Made by a program: the position numbers and the translations under genes | The notes under the pieces: generated by a model | The model's input: the letters and a program-made list of their open reading frames with translations, nothing else | Databases searched by the model: none | What the model was told of the DNA's origin: nothing | Shown here: positions 27,100 to 35,788 of the stretch, one piece after another | Layout: every line of letters starts with the position of its first letter | Position numbering within the stretch: the first letter of the stretch is position 1 | Assembly (NCBI GenBank): GCA_016744515.1 | Contig: JADGEF010000015.1 | Location: 1-35,857, forward strand | DNA from: Marinifilaceae bacterium | Lineage (GTDB): Bacteria; Bacteroidota; Bacteroidia; Bacteroidales; Marinifilaceae | Direction of reading: 5' to 3' | Length of the DNA stretch: 35,857 nucleotides

Positions 27100-27657
27100 T
27101 TACTTTTTCTTTTTAGGCGTAATAAACATTGTCATACGCTTACCTTCAAGTCTTGGCATTTGCTCAACTTTCCCAATCTCTTCAAGATCTTGAGCAAATT
27201 TAAGCAACAAGATCTCTCCTTTATCTTTAAAAAGAATTGATCGTCCCTTGAAGAATACAAAAGCTTTTACTTTAGCACCTTCGCCAAGAAATTTTTCAGC
27301 ATGCTTAAGCTTAAAGTTGTAATCGTGTTCGTCAGTGTTTGGACCGAAACGAATCTCCTTAACAACAACTTTAACGGCTTTTGCTTTAATCTCTTTCTGC
27401 TTCTTTTTCTGCTGATAAAGAAACTTGTTGTAATCAATTATCTTACAAACTGGTGGATCTGCGCTAGGCGAAATTTCCACCAAATCTAGTCCCTTATCCT
27501 GAGCAATTTTCAATGCTTCAGTAATAGAAAATACACCTGGTTCTATATCGTCACCGACGATACGAACACTACGGGCTCTAATCAATTGATTAATCTTATG
27601 TAGAGCCTCACGAGGTTTAAAAGCACCTCTTCTGTTTCTGTGTTGAAATCCAGCTAT
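27100..27657 (-). CDS. infC: Translation initiation factor IF-3, AUA start
   Basis: 185 residues if started at the ATA at 27657-27655; the frame has no ATG start, only a TTG at 27585 that would delete 24 residues. The ATA reading gives (M)[25 protein letters not shown], a conserved Bacteroidota IF-3 N-terminus. It is preceded at 8 nt by AAAGGAGG. IF-3 domains follow: N-domain with [14 protein letters not shown] and a [22 protein letters not shown] linker region, C-domain with [26 protein letters not shown] and [21 protein letters not shown]-3 rejects non-AUG initiation, so a rare start codon on its own mRNA gives autoregulation, as with AUU in E. coli. Confidence 0.95.
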   Translation of the reverse strand: MAGFQHRNRRGAFKPREALHKINQLIRARSVRIVGDDIEPGVFSITEALKIAQDKGLDLVEISPSADPPVCKIIDYNKFLYQQKKKQKEIKAKAVKVVVKEIRFGPNTDEHDYNFKLKHAEKFLGEGAKVKAFVFFKGRSILFKDKGEILLLKFAQDLEEIGKVEQMPRLEGKRMTMFITPKKKK

Positions 27658-27673
27658 GGCTAGTTCCTCCTTT
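27655..27673 (-). promoter_or_regulatory. Strong Shine-Dalgarno and AUA start of infC
   Basis: AAAGGAGG (27673-27666) is followed by eight bases and then ATA (27657-27655). A near-perfect Shine-Dalgarno is unusual in this phylum, and it fixes the start at a non-AUG codon. It lies in the 22-bp gap after the thrS stop. Confidence 0.85.
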
Positions 27674-27679
27674 AGTTAG

Positions 27680-29632
27680 TTAGTAATTTGCGATAGACGA
27701 CATTTGTCCTTCTACCTCTTTATTTATTAATTCTGCAAATTCGTTAATCTGCATTGTTCCCATGTCACCTTCACCTTGTCGACGAACAGAAATCGTATTT
27801 TCAGACACTTCTTTTTCACCAACAATAAGAAGATAAGGGATTTTTTTCAACTCATTGTCACGTATTTTACGACCAATTTTCTCATTTCTATCGTCTAATA
27901 CGGCGCGAATATCGGAATTATTTAACGAACTTAAAACTTTTTTCGCATAATCATTGTATTTTTCGCTGATAGGCATAATCACCGTTTGCTCAGGTGTTAA
28001 CCACAATGGGAACTTCCCTCCAGTATGTTCGATCAAAACAGCAACAAAACGCTCCATTGAACCAAAAGGTGCCCGGTGAATCATAATAGGACGATGTTTC
28101 TTATTATCGCCACCTACATACTCTAAATCAAAACGTTCTGGCAAGTTATAATCAACCTGAATAGTTCCCAACTGCCATTTTCGTCCAATTGCATCCTTAA
28201 TCATGAAGTCTAGCTTAGGGCCATAGAAAGCTGCCTCTCCATATTCCACAACTGTATTTAGACCTTTTTCGGCAGATGCCTCAATAATTGCTTGTTCAGC
28301 TTTATCCCAATTTTCATCGCTTCCGATATACTTAGAACTCTTTTCTTTATCACGCAAAGAAATCTGAGCTGTATATTCTGTAAAGTTAAGCGCTTTAAAG
28401 ATGATAAAAATAATATCTATCACTTTTTTGAACTCATCTTTTAACTGATCTGGTGTACAGAAAAGGTGAGCATCATCCTGAGTAAAACTTCTAACACGAG
28501 TTAAACCATGAAGTTCTCCACTTTGCTCGTAACGATAAACCGTTCCAAATTCAGCATAACGAACAGGAAGATCTTTATACGAACGTGGTTTAAATTTATA
28601 AATTTCACAGTGGTGAGGGCAGTTCATTGGTTTCAATAAATATTCTTCACCCTCTTGTGGCGTTTTTATAGATTGAAATGAATCTTCACCGTATTTATCG
28701 TAGTGACCTGATGTTTTATAAAGGTTAATATTTCCAATATGTGGAGTGATAACCTGCTCGTATCCGAATTGCTTCTGTACGCGCTTCAAAAAATTCTCAA
28801 GACTCTCTCTTAATTGCGCTCCTTTTGGTAACCACAATGGCATACCTTGTCCCACATTCTGAGAGAAAGTGAAAAGCTCCATTTCTTTACCCAACTTACG
28901 ATGGTCACGTTTTTTGGCTTCTTCCATCATAACAACATACTCATCCAAGATTTTTTTCTTTGGAAAAGTAATACCATAAACACGAGTCAACTGTCTTCTA
29001 GTTTCATCGCCTCTCCAGTATGCACCAGCAATAGAAGTTAATTTAATTGCCTTAATATATGATGTATTCGGGAGGTGTGGTCCACGACAAAGATCTGTAA
29101 AGTCACCTTGCTGATAAAAACTAATAGTTCCATCATCTAAATCATTTATCAATTCAACTTTATATCCCTCATCTTTTGAGTTGAAAAACTCAAGAGCCTC
29201 AGCTTTCGTAACGTCTCTACGTGTGTACTCATTTTTTGTACGAGCTAATTCTAACATTTTCTGCTCAATCTTTGGCAGATCTTTATCAGTTAGCATGCGA
29301 TCTTCTCCCAAGTCAATATCGTAGTAGAAACCCATTTCGATTGCTGGGCCAATACCAAACTTAACTCCTGGGTACAGTGCCCCTAGAGCTTCAGCCATCA
29401 AGTGAGCTGATGAGTGCCAAAAAGCATGTTTACCTTCTTCATCGTTCCATGTGTGAAGCTTTATACTTGCATCTTCAAGAATCGCTCGTGTCAGATCATA
29501 CAACTGTTCGTTCACGGTAATCGACAAAACCTCTTTTGCCAATCGACTAGAAATACTTTTTGCAATCTCAATACCTGAGATACCTGCTTCAAATTCTTTT
29601 ACTGTTCCGTCAGGAAATGTAATTTTAATCAT
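27680..29632 (-). CDS. thrS: Threonyl-tRNA synthetase
   Basis: 650 residues from the ATG at 29632 ([17 protein letters not shown]), chosen over an upstream in-frame ATG at 29674 because it begins the TGS domain as in the family. Order of domains: TGS (1-60), editing N2 domain with [23 protein letters not shown] (the HxxxH site), class II catalytic core with [17 protein letters not shown] (zinc Cys), [26 protein letters not shown] (motif 2), [16 protein letters not shown] (motif 3), then the anticodon-binding domain. It charges tRNA-Thr with threonine and clears Ser-tRNA-Thr. First gene of the translation operon. Its 5' leader carries two hairpins. Confidence 0.98.
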   Translation of the reverse strand: MIKITFPDGTVKEFEAGISGIEIAKSISSRLAKEVLSITVNEQLYDLTRAILEDASIKLHTWNDEEGKHAFWHSSAHLMAEALGALYPGVKFGIGPAIEMGFYYDIDLGEDRMLTDKDLPKIEQKMLELARTKNEYTRRDVTKAEALEFFNSKDEGYKVELINDLDDGTISFYQQGDFTDLCRGPHLPNTSYIKAIKLTSIAGAYWRGDETRRQLTRVYGITFPKKKILDEYVVMMEEAKKRDHRKLGKEMELFTFSQNVGQGMPLWLPKGAQLRESLENFLKRVQKQFGYEQVITPHIGNINLYKTSGHYDKYGEDSFQSIKTPQEGEEYLLKPMNCPHHCEIYKFKPRSYKDLPVRYAEFGTVYRYEQSGELHGLTRVRSFTQDDAHLFCTPDQLKDEFKKVIDIIFIIFKALNFTEYTAQISLRDKEKSSKYIGSDENWDKAEQAIIEASAEKGLNTVVEYGEAAFYGPKLDFMIKDAIGRKWQLGTIQVDYNLPERFDLEYVGGDNKKHRPIMIHRAPFGSMERFVAVLIEHTGGKFPLWLTPEQTVIMPISEKYNDYAKKVLSSLNNSDIRAVLDDRNEKIGRKIRDNELKKIPYLLIVGEKEVSENTISVRRQGEGDMGTMQINEFAELINKEVEGQMSSIANY

Positions 29633-29702
29633 CCTATTTTGTTTAATTTTATTCACACCGCTACAAACCGGCATGATATACTTATAATAGAAAATCTGAA
29701 TT

Positions 29703-29754
29703 TTTAAAAAGTCATTTGACTAAATTGGCTTATTTTCCATGAAAACAAGCCAAT
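29703..29754 (-). promoter_or_regulatory. Double-hairpin leader of thrS
   Basis: Minus strand: ATTGGCTT-G-TTTTC, loop ATG, GAAAA-T-AAGCCAAT (29754-29724) forms a 14-bp hairpin with one G-U pair. It is followed by AGTCA-AA-TGACT and then TTTTT (29721-29705), a small terminator-like hairpin. Both lie between the predicted transcription start and the thrS ATG. Confidence 0.5.
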
Positions 29755-29769
29755 CCTAAATTCAATCCA

Positions 29770-29777
29770 CAAATATA
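29770..29777 (-). promoter_or_regulatory. Bacteroidota-type -7 promoter element of the thrS operon
   Basis: On the minus strand TATATTTG exactly matches TAnnTTTG, about 138 bp before the thrS start, leaving a leader of roughly 130 nt. The -33 region is T/A-rich but has no clear TTTG. Confidence 0.45.
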
Positions 29778-30078
29778 TAATATTCTATATAAAATAGGCT
29801 TATTTATCCTACCCATTTCATCAAGTGATAAAAACTGTACTTTAATGACATAAATCCTTTTCTATGTTTTAAAAAAATCAAATCTTTGGGGTATTATTAT
29901 CAATAGTTCGTGATATATGAGATTTGAGACATGAGATGATTTGCAAACTACTTATAATCAGCAATATTTACAAAACACAACAAATTTAAAACAGACTCAT
30001 TATCACGGTCTAACAAAAACTTAACGAACCATTGACTAATACCAGGACAATCTTAAACAAAAATCAATTCATAAAAAC

Positions 30079-32289
30079 ATGAAAAATTTCAAGCAATTGC
30101 TTGCCTTAGGCCTTTTCCTTTGCCTTTCAATCTCACTATTTGCCCAGCAAGACGTGAAAAAAATCACTATGGAAGATATCATGCTCAATTATACATTCGG
30201 GCAAAAATCTGTTCATGGTCTTCGTTCAATGAACGACGGCATTCACTACACAACATTAGAAGCTGGTGGTACTAAAATTGTGAAGTATGCTTATGCTACT
30301 GGTAAAGCTGTGGATACACTTCTAGATTTAAACGAATTAAAATCAGAAGAATTAAAGAGTAGCTTTGATTACGAGTTTAATGCTGATGAGAGCAGAATCT
30401 TATTAATGACAAATCGTAAACGTATCTATAGACGTTCATTCACTGCAAATTATTTCATTTTCAGCTTTAAAAATAAAGAACTTAAGCCTCTTTCTAAAAA
30501 TGGAAAGCAACGTTTAGCAACTTTCTCTCCTGACGGTAGACGTATTGCTTTTGTTCGCGACAACAATATCTTTATTCACAATATTGCTTTTGGATCAGAA
30601 AGTAAGGTAACTAAGGATGGAGAATTCAATAAAATTCAGAATGGGACACCAGATTGGGTTTACGAAGAAGAATTTGAATTCAACAAAGCATTTGAGTGGT
30701 CTCCTGATAGCAAAGCACTTGCTTATATGAAATTTGACGAAAGTGAAGTTCCAGTGTTCAACATGAACAAATTTGAAGGCATGTACCCTCAGGTTAAAGA
30801 AAATGCTTTATATCCTGAGAACTACGCTTACAAATACCCAAAAGCTGGAGAGAAAAATTCAATTGTACAGGTTTACGTTTATGATGTAAACGATAGATTG
30901 ACTAAAAAAATGGACGTTGGTACTGAAACCGATCAATATATTCCACGTATTAAATGGACAGCTGATGCTAAAACCCTTAGTATTTGTCGTCTAAACCGTC
31001 ATCAAAATAAATTAGATATTTTACTAGCAAACTCGAAAACAGGTAAAACATCTACTTTATATACTGAAGAAAACAAGTATTATATCGATAGCAACACTTT
31101 AGATAATCTAACTTTTTTAGATGATCAGAAACATTTCATTTTCTCGAGCGAGAAAGATGCTTTCCTTCATTTGTATTTATTCGACATGAATGGAGAACAA
31201 ATTCAGCAAATTACAAAAGGTGATTGGGATATAACTGATTTCTTAGGTTACGACCAAAAGAAGAAAATTTGCTATTACCAATCGGCAGAAGTATCGCCAA
31301 TGGAACGCAACATCTATTCTATCAAACTAAATGGAACATCTAAAAAGAACTTAACTCCTGCAAAAGGAACTAATGAAGCTTCTTTCTCAAAAGGGTTTAA
31401 GTATTTTATTAATGATTTTTCAAGTGTTTCACAACCCAAAACAGTTAGTCTTTATAATGCAAAAGCAAAGCTAATTCGTGTTCTTGAGGACAATAAAAAA
31501 TTAATTGAAAAGCTTAAAGACTATCAGTACAGTTCAAAAGAATTTATTCAATTACCTGCTGCTGATGAATTGACTCAATTAAATGCATGGATCATAAAAC
31601 CTTTTGATTTTGATTCATCTAAGAAATACCCTGTTTTAATGACTCAATATAGTGGTCCAAACTCGCAGCAAGTATTAAACCGATGGGAATTTGACTGGTA
31701 CAACTACTTGGCCCAAGAAGGTTATATTGTTGTTTGTGTTGATCCTAGAGGAACTGGTGCAAGAGGTGAGCTATTCCGTAAGTGTACCTATATGCAATTA
31801 GGTCGCTTAGAATCTGACGATCAAATTTCAGCCGCAAAAGCTTTAGCAAAAAAAGATTTTATCGACGGAGATCGAATTGCAATTTGGGGATGGAGCTTCG
31901 GTGGTTTTATGTCTTCTCTTTGTTTAGAGAAAGCTAGCGATGTATTTAAATCAGCAATTGCAGTTGCTCCTGTTACCAACTGGCGTTATTACGATAGTAT
32001 TTACACTGAGCGTTTCATGAGAGCACCTGCTGAAAACCCATCAGGGTACGATGATAATTCACCTATCAACCATACCGATAAGATGAAAGGGAATTTATTG
32101 TTATGCCATGGTACTGCTGACGATAATGTGCATATTCAAAATACTTATGAATTTGCAGAGCGCTTGGTACAATCTAACAAACAATTTGAGATGCAGATTT
32201 ATACGAACCGTAATCATAGTATTTATGGTGGTATTACTCGTTTACATCTATATAACAGATTCAATAAATTCTTGAAAGACAATTTATAA
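30079..32289 (+). CDS. S9-family dipeptidyl-peptidase IV-like serine protease
   Basis: A 736-residue secreted enzyme with signal peptide (about 1-22, ending LFAQQ). The N-terminal beta-propeller (about 50-480) carries DWVYEEEFEF, the double-Glu motif that binds the substrate amino terminus. The C-terminal alpha/beta hydrolase has the nucleophile in GWSFGGFMSSL (Ser606), Asp681 in HGTADDNVH and His713 in RNHSIYGG. Residues and length fit DPP-IV / prolyl tripeptidyl peptidases of Bacteroidota, which release Xaa-Pro dipeptides or tripeptides from peptides in the periplasm or outside. A strong terminator follows. The exact cleavage preference cannot be told from sequence. Confidence 0.95.
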   Translation: MKNFKQLLALGLFLCLSISLFAQQDVKKITMEDIMLNYTFGQKSVHGLRSMNDGIHYTTLEAGGTKIVKYAYATGKAVDTLLDLNELKSEELKSSFDYEFNADESRILLMTNRKRIYRRSFTANYFIFSFKNKELKPLSKNGKQRLATFSPDGRRIAFVRDNNIFIHNIAFGSESKVTKDGEFNKIQNGTPDWVYEEEFEFNKAFEWSPDSKALAYMKFDESEVPVFNMNKFEGMYPQVKENALYPENYAYKYPKAGEKNSIVQVYVYDVNDRLTKKMDVGTETDQYIPRIKWTADAKTLSICRLNRHQNKLDILLANSKTGKTSTLYTEENKYYIDSNTLDNLTFLDDQKHFIFSSEKDAFLHLYLFDMNGEQIQQITKGDWDITDFLGYDQKKKICYYQSAEVSPMERNIYSIKLNGTSKKNLTPAKGTNEASFSKGFKYFINDFSSVSQPKTVSLYNAKAKLIRVLEDNKKLIEKLKDYQYSSKEFIQLPAADELTQLNAWIIKPFDFDSSKKYPVLMTQYSGPNSQQVLNRWEFDWYNYLAQEGYIVVCVDPRGTGARGELFRKCTYMQLGRLESDDQISAAKALAKKDFIDGDRIAIWGWSFGGFMSSLCLEKASDVFKSAIAVAPVTNWRYYDSIYTERFMRAPAENPSGYDDNSPINHTDKMKGNLLLCHGTADDNVHIQNTYEFAERLVQSNKQFEMQIYTNRNHSIYGGITRLHLYNRFNKFLKDNL

Positions 32290-32307
32290 AATTTTAAAAC
32301 ACCTAGA

Positions 32308-32341
32308 AAAAGAGCTTATTCCAATCGGGATAAGCTCTTTT
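32308..32341 (+). terminator. Terminator after the S9 peptidase gene
   Basis: AAAAGAGCTTAT (32308-32319) pairs perfectly with ATAAGCTCTTTT (32330-32341), with an additional CC/GG inside. It lies 18 bp past the stop codon. Confidence 0.88.
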
Positions 32342-32506
32342 CATAGGATAGCTAAAGATAAATTTCATTTATCCTGAACTCGGATGAGTCAACTTTTTGC
32401 TTGGTGAGACTTTTCTACAAGTAAAAAGACCATTTTTTTTGAAAAGCCGATCAACTATTAAATATTAAAACCCGTCTTTTTGCTTTTTGGAGGCATTTCT
32501 AAATAG

Positions 32507-32537
32507 AAAAAGCCACTCTCCGCAGAAAATGGCTTTT
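32507..32537 (-). terminator. Terminator after the second S9-type hydrolase gene
   Basis: AAAAAGCCA (32507-32515) pairs with TGGCTTTT (32530-32537), 30 bp beyond the minus-strand stop and followed on that strand by a T-rich tract. It is distinct from the plus-strand terminator 170 bp away. Confidence 0.75.
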
Positions 32538-32567
32538 ATAATATGGCTTGTGTAAGCCTATCTGTTT

Positions 32568-33650
32568 TTAAAACCTATAGCCCGCTCTCTGCAATTGCTT
32601 CAAGTTAGTTATCGGCTTATTCGGTTTAAGTTCTTTGCCCAAAAACTTATAAATCTTCACACGAATTTCTTTTGCTTTTTTTGTATCAATTCTGTCAAAA
32701 GAGTGTCCTCCTGGTATATTTTGATAAATTTCATATTCGAACTTTTTACCATCCGCTTTAAGCGATTTAATTAAATGTTCCACCTCTAGTACATTCACAT
32801 CATCGTCATTCGTATTGGTATGAATTAAAAGTGGCGTATTCTGAAACTTATGCGTATTCCATGCTGGTGAACGACGGCGATATTCTGCCAAATTATCGTT
32901 AGCTGTTTTACCTATATGATATTCCGCCGAATAAAGATCTCTATATCCCTGATCCATATAACCCATTCGAGAAATAAGGTCGCTAACAGGAACGCCTGCA
33001 AAACCAACTTTATAAGCATTAGGGTGATCAAACAAATTGAAAAGGGTAATCATTCCACCATGACTCCACCCCATAATTCCAACTCGATTCTTATCAACGA
33101 AATCGTAATTTTCAATCATGTAATTACGACTAGCATATACGTCCTCAACTTCTAACCCACCATAATCGATCTTCTCGTAATGACCTTTGCCATACCCTGT
33201 ACTACCACGGTACTCAGCAGCAACCACAATATATTCCTGAGCAATTAATTCTCTAATTATATGTGTATAATAGGTCGTAAAATCGCCATGAACTCCGCCA
33301 TGAGGCAAAACAATTAAAGGGTATTTTTTATCAGGATTAATATTTTTAGGGATGAAGGTATAAGTCCAGAATTTGACAGGATTACCTACTCCTATTGCAG
33401 TTGGGTTCTTTTCTTTCCACTTTGGAGGTCCATAAATATAAAGCTTGTCGATATGAGCTACATCTCCTACTCTTTCGAACCAAATTAAATCATCGACCAT
33501 CTTTTGTAATCGATCCATTCTATGATCTAAATTGGTATTATCTTTTTTAAGCCCCTTCAGTTCCTCCTGAATTGAGGCTTGGCTTTGTGCATTTAGGCTA
33601 AATACTGAAATACAGAATAGAAATAAGCCTAAGTAAATTACTTTGTTCAT
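32568..33650 (-). CDS. Secreted prolyl-oligopeptidase-type alpha/beta hydrolase (S9)
   Basis: A 360-residue protein with signal peptide (about 1-21, ending LNAQS), then a short coiled-coil-like segment (IQEELKGLKKDNTNLDHRMDRLQKMV). The hydrolase has HGG at the oxyanion loop (PHGGVHG), nucleophile Ser196 in GWSHGG, acidic residue in NTNDDDVNV (about 282-284), and His316 in PGGHSFDR. Unlike the DPP-IV-like enzyme upstream there is no beta-propeller, so it resembles the single-domain S9 hydrolases (dienelactone hydrolase or oligopeptidase type). The substrate is unknown. It faces the S9 peptidase gene tail to tail. Confidence 0.88.
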   Translation of the reverse strand: MNKVIYLGLFLFCISVFSLNAQSQASIQEELKGLKKDNTNLDHRMDRLQKMVDDLIWFERVGDVAHIDKLYIYGPPKWKEKNPTAIGVGNPVKFWTYTFIPKNINPDKKYPLIVLPHGGVHGDFTTYYTHIIRELIAQEYIVVAAEYRGSTGYGKGHYEKIDYGGLEVEDVYASRNYMIENYDFVDKNRVGIMGWSHGGMITLFNLFDHPNAYKVGFAGVPVSDLISRMGYMDQGYRDLYSAEYHIGKTANDNLAEYRRRSPAWNTHKFQNTPLLIHTNTNDDDVNVLEVEHLIKSLKADGKKFEYEIYQNIPGGHSFDRIDTKKAKEIRVKIYKFLGKELKPNKPITNLKQLQRAGYRF

Positions 33651-33724
33651 TGTTTAAAGTTTTTAGGTTAGCAATAAAATTGCGTGCCCAATTTACAAAA
33701 AACAATGGAATTAATCCTCGCTAT

Positions 33725-34198
33725 CTACTTGTCAATTCCTTCAAAAAAATCAAATAGATATTCATCCTTATAATCAGCATTAAACTTTTTAAGTGTTTCA
33801 ATATACTCTTCTTTAAAAGTTTTTCTACAATGATGTTCTTCTTGATTTAGCACATATTTAGACACAGTGTCAATTTGGGAGCGAGAATAAGAAAATGCTC
33901 CATATCCTTTTTGCCAGCTGAAACTTGCCATCGAGAAGCCTTTATTCTTTACCCACTTATTACTTGACGTCTTTATTTTCTCTACAAGGTCAGGAATCGT
34001 TTGGGTCATATTGTAACCAATCAGAATATGAATATGATCAGGCATTGAACCGATAGCAATGAGTTTATGCTCATTATTTTAAATAATTCCTGTAATATAT
34101 TTTTCTAAATCATGTTTCCATGATTTATGAATCAACGCAAACCTATTTTGAACAGCAAAAACAAGATGAAAATAAGCTTGTGAATATGTATCTCCCAT
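33725..34198 (-). pseudogene. REP-associated (IS200/Y1) tyrosine transposase, in-frame ochre
   Basis: From ATG 34198 the frame reads MGDTYSQAYFHLVFAVQNR and on to ITGII, then TAA (34081-34079), then NNEHKLIAIGSMPDHIHILIGY... to 33725. The stop is one C-to-T change from CAA. The HUH pair (MPDHIHILI) is intact and SKYVLNQEEHH shows the Y1-helix region with the nucleophilic Tyr. Reading through gives a 157-codon protein of normal length. These single-strand transposases recognise short palindromes; four such palindromes lie directly upstream. The gene is domesticated or dead at the first part; a restart at the ATG 34045 would keep HUH and Tyr but lack the N-terminal strand. Confidence 0.88.
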
Positions 34199-34265
34199 GA
34201 TTTAACAAATAAATTAACTATCATAAATCTATTGTTTTTAATCATATTATCCAACCACACATTAC

Positions 34266-34413
34266 GGTGCGCTGCACCTTATTATATTTCTTTATATTAC
34301 AATTCTACAAATATTATTGGTGCTCTGCACCAACTAATCTATCTCATTTCGGGTACAGAGTACCCAAATATCTGTAGAAATCAAATTTCATTCAAAATCA
34401 GGTGCAGAGCACC
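34266..34413. repeat. Cluster of four REP-like palindromes
   Basis: GGTGCGCTGCACC (34266-34278), GGTGCTCTGCACC (34319-34331), GGGTACAGAGTACCC (34351-34365) and GGTGCAGAGCACC (34401-34413) are short imperfect palindromes with a GT-AC stem. They alternate with copies of a CTACAAATATT/AAATATCTGTAG-like motif (34304-34314 and 34366-34376). Another TACAAATATT occurs at about 34434-34443, inside the last codons of tilS. They lie between the broken Y1 transposase and tilS, the usual neighbourhood of RAYT-mobilised repeats. Confidence 0.75.
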
Positions 34414-34414
34414 G

Positions 34415-35737
34415 TTATATTATTTCAATCTTACAAATATTTTGGGTTTTCTTAGTGATTTTGAAACGATCATCCATTCTATGTCCAGCCAGCCATACAA
34501 TATCATTGTCCGAAACAAGAAGCCAAGCATTTTCTTTATCGGTCAAGGAAAATTTATTATCAATGAAATAATCAGATACTTTCTTTCTCCCTTTCATACC
34601 TATGGGATGGAAAACATCACCCTCCTCCCATTTACGTAGTTTCAAAGGGAAGCTTAATTTATCAGCATCAAAACAAGCAATTTGTGGATTTACAGAAAAA
34701 CTAAAATCGGCAGGGCGTTTAAAAGTTTTACAATCAAATCTTTTTTCATTGATTTTAACAAATCCATTCTCTCCAAGTTCATACTCTCCAACTTCTTTCT
34801 CAAGCTTTTGAGATAAAATAAGATACTCTCGATCGCGAAGAATCTGATAATTATCGGAATAGAATAGTTTACCTGAAATGGCATCCAATGATTCAACAAT
34901 ATTAGCCACATCTCGAGAATGAAAACCATAGGATTTCAATAGTTCAAAAAGATGAGATTTATTAGCTGGTATTTTTTTTAGTTCTGAGACTGAAATTAAT
35001 AATTGATCATCTTTCTGCTCGACGAAACTAAATCTATTCTTACTAATTTCGTTATTATAAATCAATTCAACATCAGAAAATCGAGCTACATTTTCATTCA
35101 TGGTTTTCTGAATGCTAGGGTTAATTTCTTGCAGAACTGGAATAATTTGATGACGGATTTTATTTCTCACAAAATCAGTTTGAGCATTGGTATAATCTTC
35201 TCGAAAATTTAGTTCATTTTCACCAGCATAAGTTTTAATCTCCTCTCTCGAAAAAGGCAATAGAGGGCGAACTAAACGTCCCTTTTTCGCTTTTATTCCT
35301 GTTAAGCCATGTATACCTGTGCCACGCGCTAAATTTATTAAAACCGTTTCAATCACATCATCGGCATGATGAGCTGTAAGAATATATTGACATTCGTTTT
35401 CCTTACGAATATTCTCAAACCATCCATAACGCAAATCACGTGCTGCCATCTCTATAGATATATGATTCTCTTCTGCAAAAACAGCAGTCTCAAAAGCTAT
35501 CGAACAAAAAGGGTAATCATATGATTCGGCTAAGTTTCGAACAAAAGCCTCATCACCTTCGGAATCTTCACCCCTCAATCGAAAATTACAATGAGCCACA
35601 ACACAATTCACTTCCATCTTAAATAGCAAATGAAGCAAAACAATAGAATCGAGACCACCACTAACCGCTACTAAAAGCTTTTCGTTTCTTCCAAATAACG
35701 CTTCTTTTTCAATATGATGGATTAATTTTCTTAGCAT
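34415..35737 (-). CDS. tilS: tRNA(Ile)-lysidine synthetase
   Basis: A 440-residue ATP-pyrophosphatase that converts C34 of the CAU-anticodon tRNA-Ile to lysidine so it reads AUA. The PP-loop is AVSGGLDSIVLLHLL (about 24-38). The substrate-recognition segment has AHCNFRLRGEDSEGDEAFV and LTAHHADDVIETVLINLARGTG, then RPLLPFSREEIKTYAG and DYTNAQTDFVRNKIRH. The C-terminal domain has the LRKWEEGDVFHPIGMKGRKKVSDYF element that binds the acceptor stem. All typical residues are present. The stop codon is 2 bp from the nearest REP palindrome. It is essential for AUA decoding, including the AUA start of infC only indirectly. Confidence 0.97.
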   Translation of the reverse strand: MLRKLIHHIEKEALFGRNEKLLVAVSGGLDSIVLLHLLFKMEVNCVVAHCNFRLRGEDSEGDEAFVRNLAESYDYPFCSIAFETAVFAEENHISIEMAARDLRYGWFENIRKENECQYILTAHHADDVIETVLINLARGTGIHGLTGIKAKKGRLVRPLLPFSREEIKTYAGENELNFREDYTNAQTDFVRNKIRHQIIPVLQEINPSIQKTMNENVARFSDVELIYNNEISKNRFSFVEQKDDQLLISVSELKKIPANKSHLFELLKSYGFHSRDVANIVESLDAISGKLFYSDNYQILRDREYLILSQKLEKEVGEYELGENGFVKINEKRFDCKTFKRPADFSFSVNPQIACFDADKLSFPLKLRKWEEGDVFHPIGMKGRKKVSDYFIDNKFSLTDKENAWLLVSDNDIVWLAGHRMDDRFKITKKTQNICKIEII

Positions 35738-35788
35738 TTCGGGTTTGGTTTTTTAATTTTAGGACAACTAACAACAGATAACAGACAA

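Larger units (their letters stand above)
29633..30078. other. Divergent intergenic region between thrS and the S9 peptidase
   Basis: A 446-bp gene-free region. The thrS side holds a promoter element and two hairpins listed separately. The peptidase side (about 29880-30078) is AT-rich; no exact TAnnTTTG was seen, only an AATCTTTG near-match at about 29881-29888. No open frame, repeat or RNA family was recognised. Confidence 0.6.

Noticed and set aside
4606..34198. Stop codon reassignment (amber suppression)
   Set aside because: All three stops interrupt genes, each only in decaying accessory frames, and TAG also ends the intact DUF1842-like gene.
34232..34639. 135-residue ORF on the plus strand over the REP cluster
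   Set aside because: It is built from the palindromes and the antisense of tilS; no family pattern.
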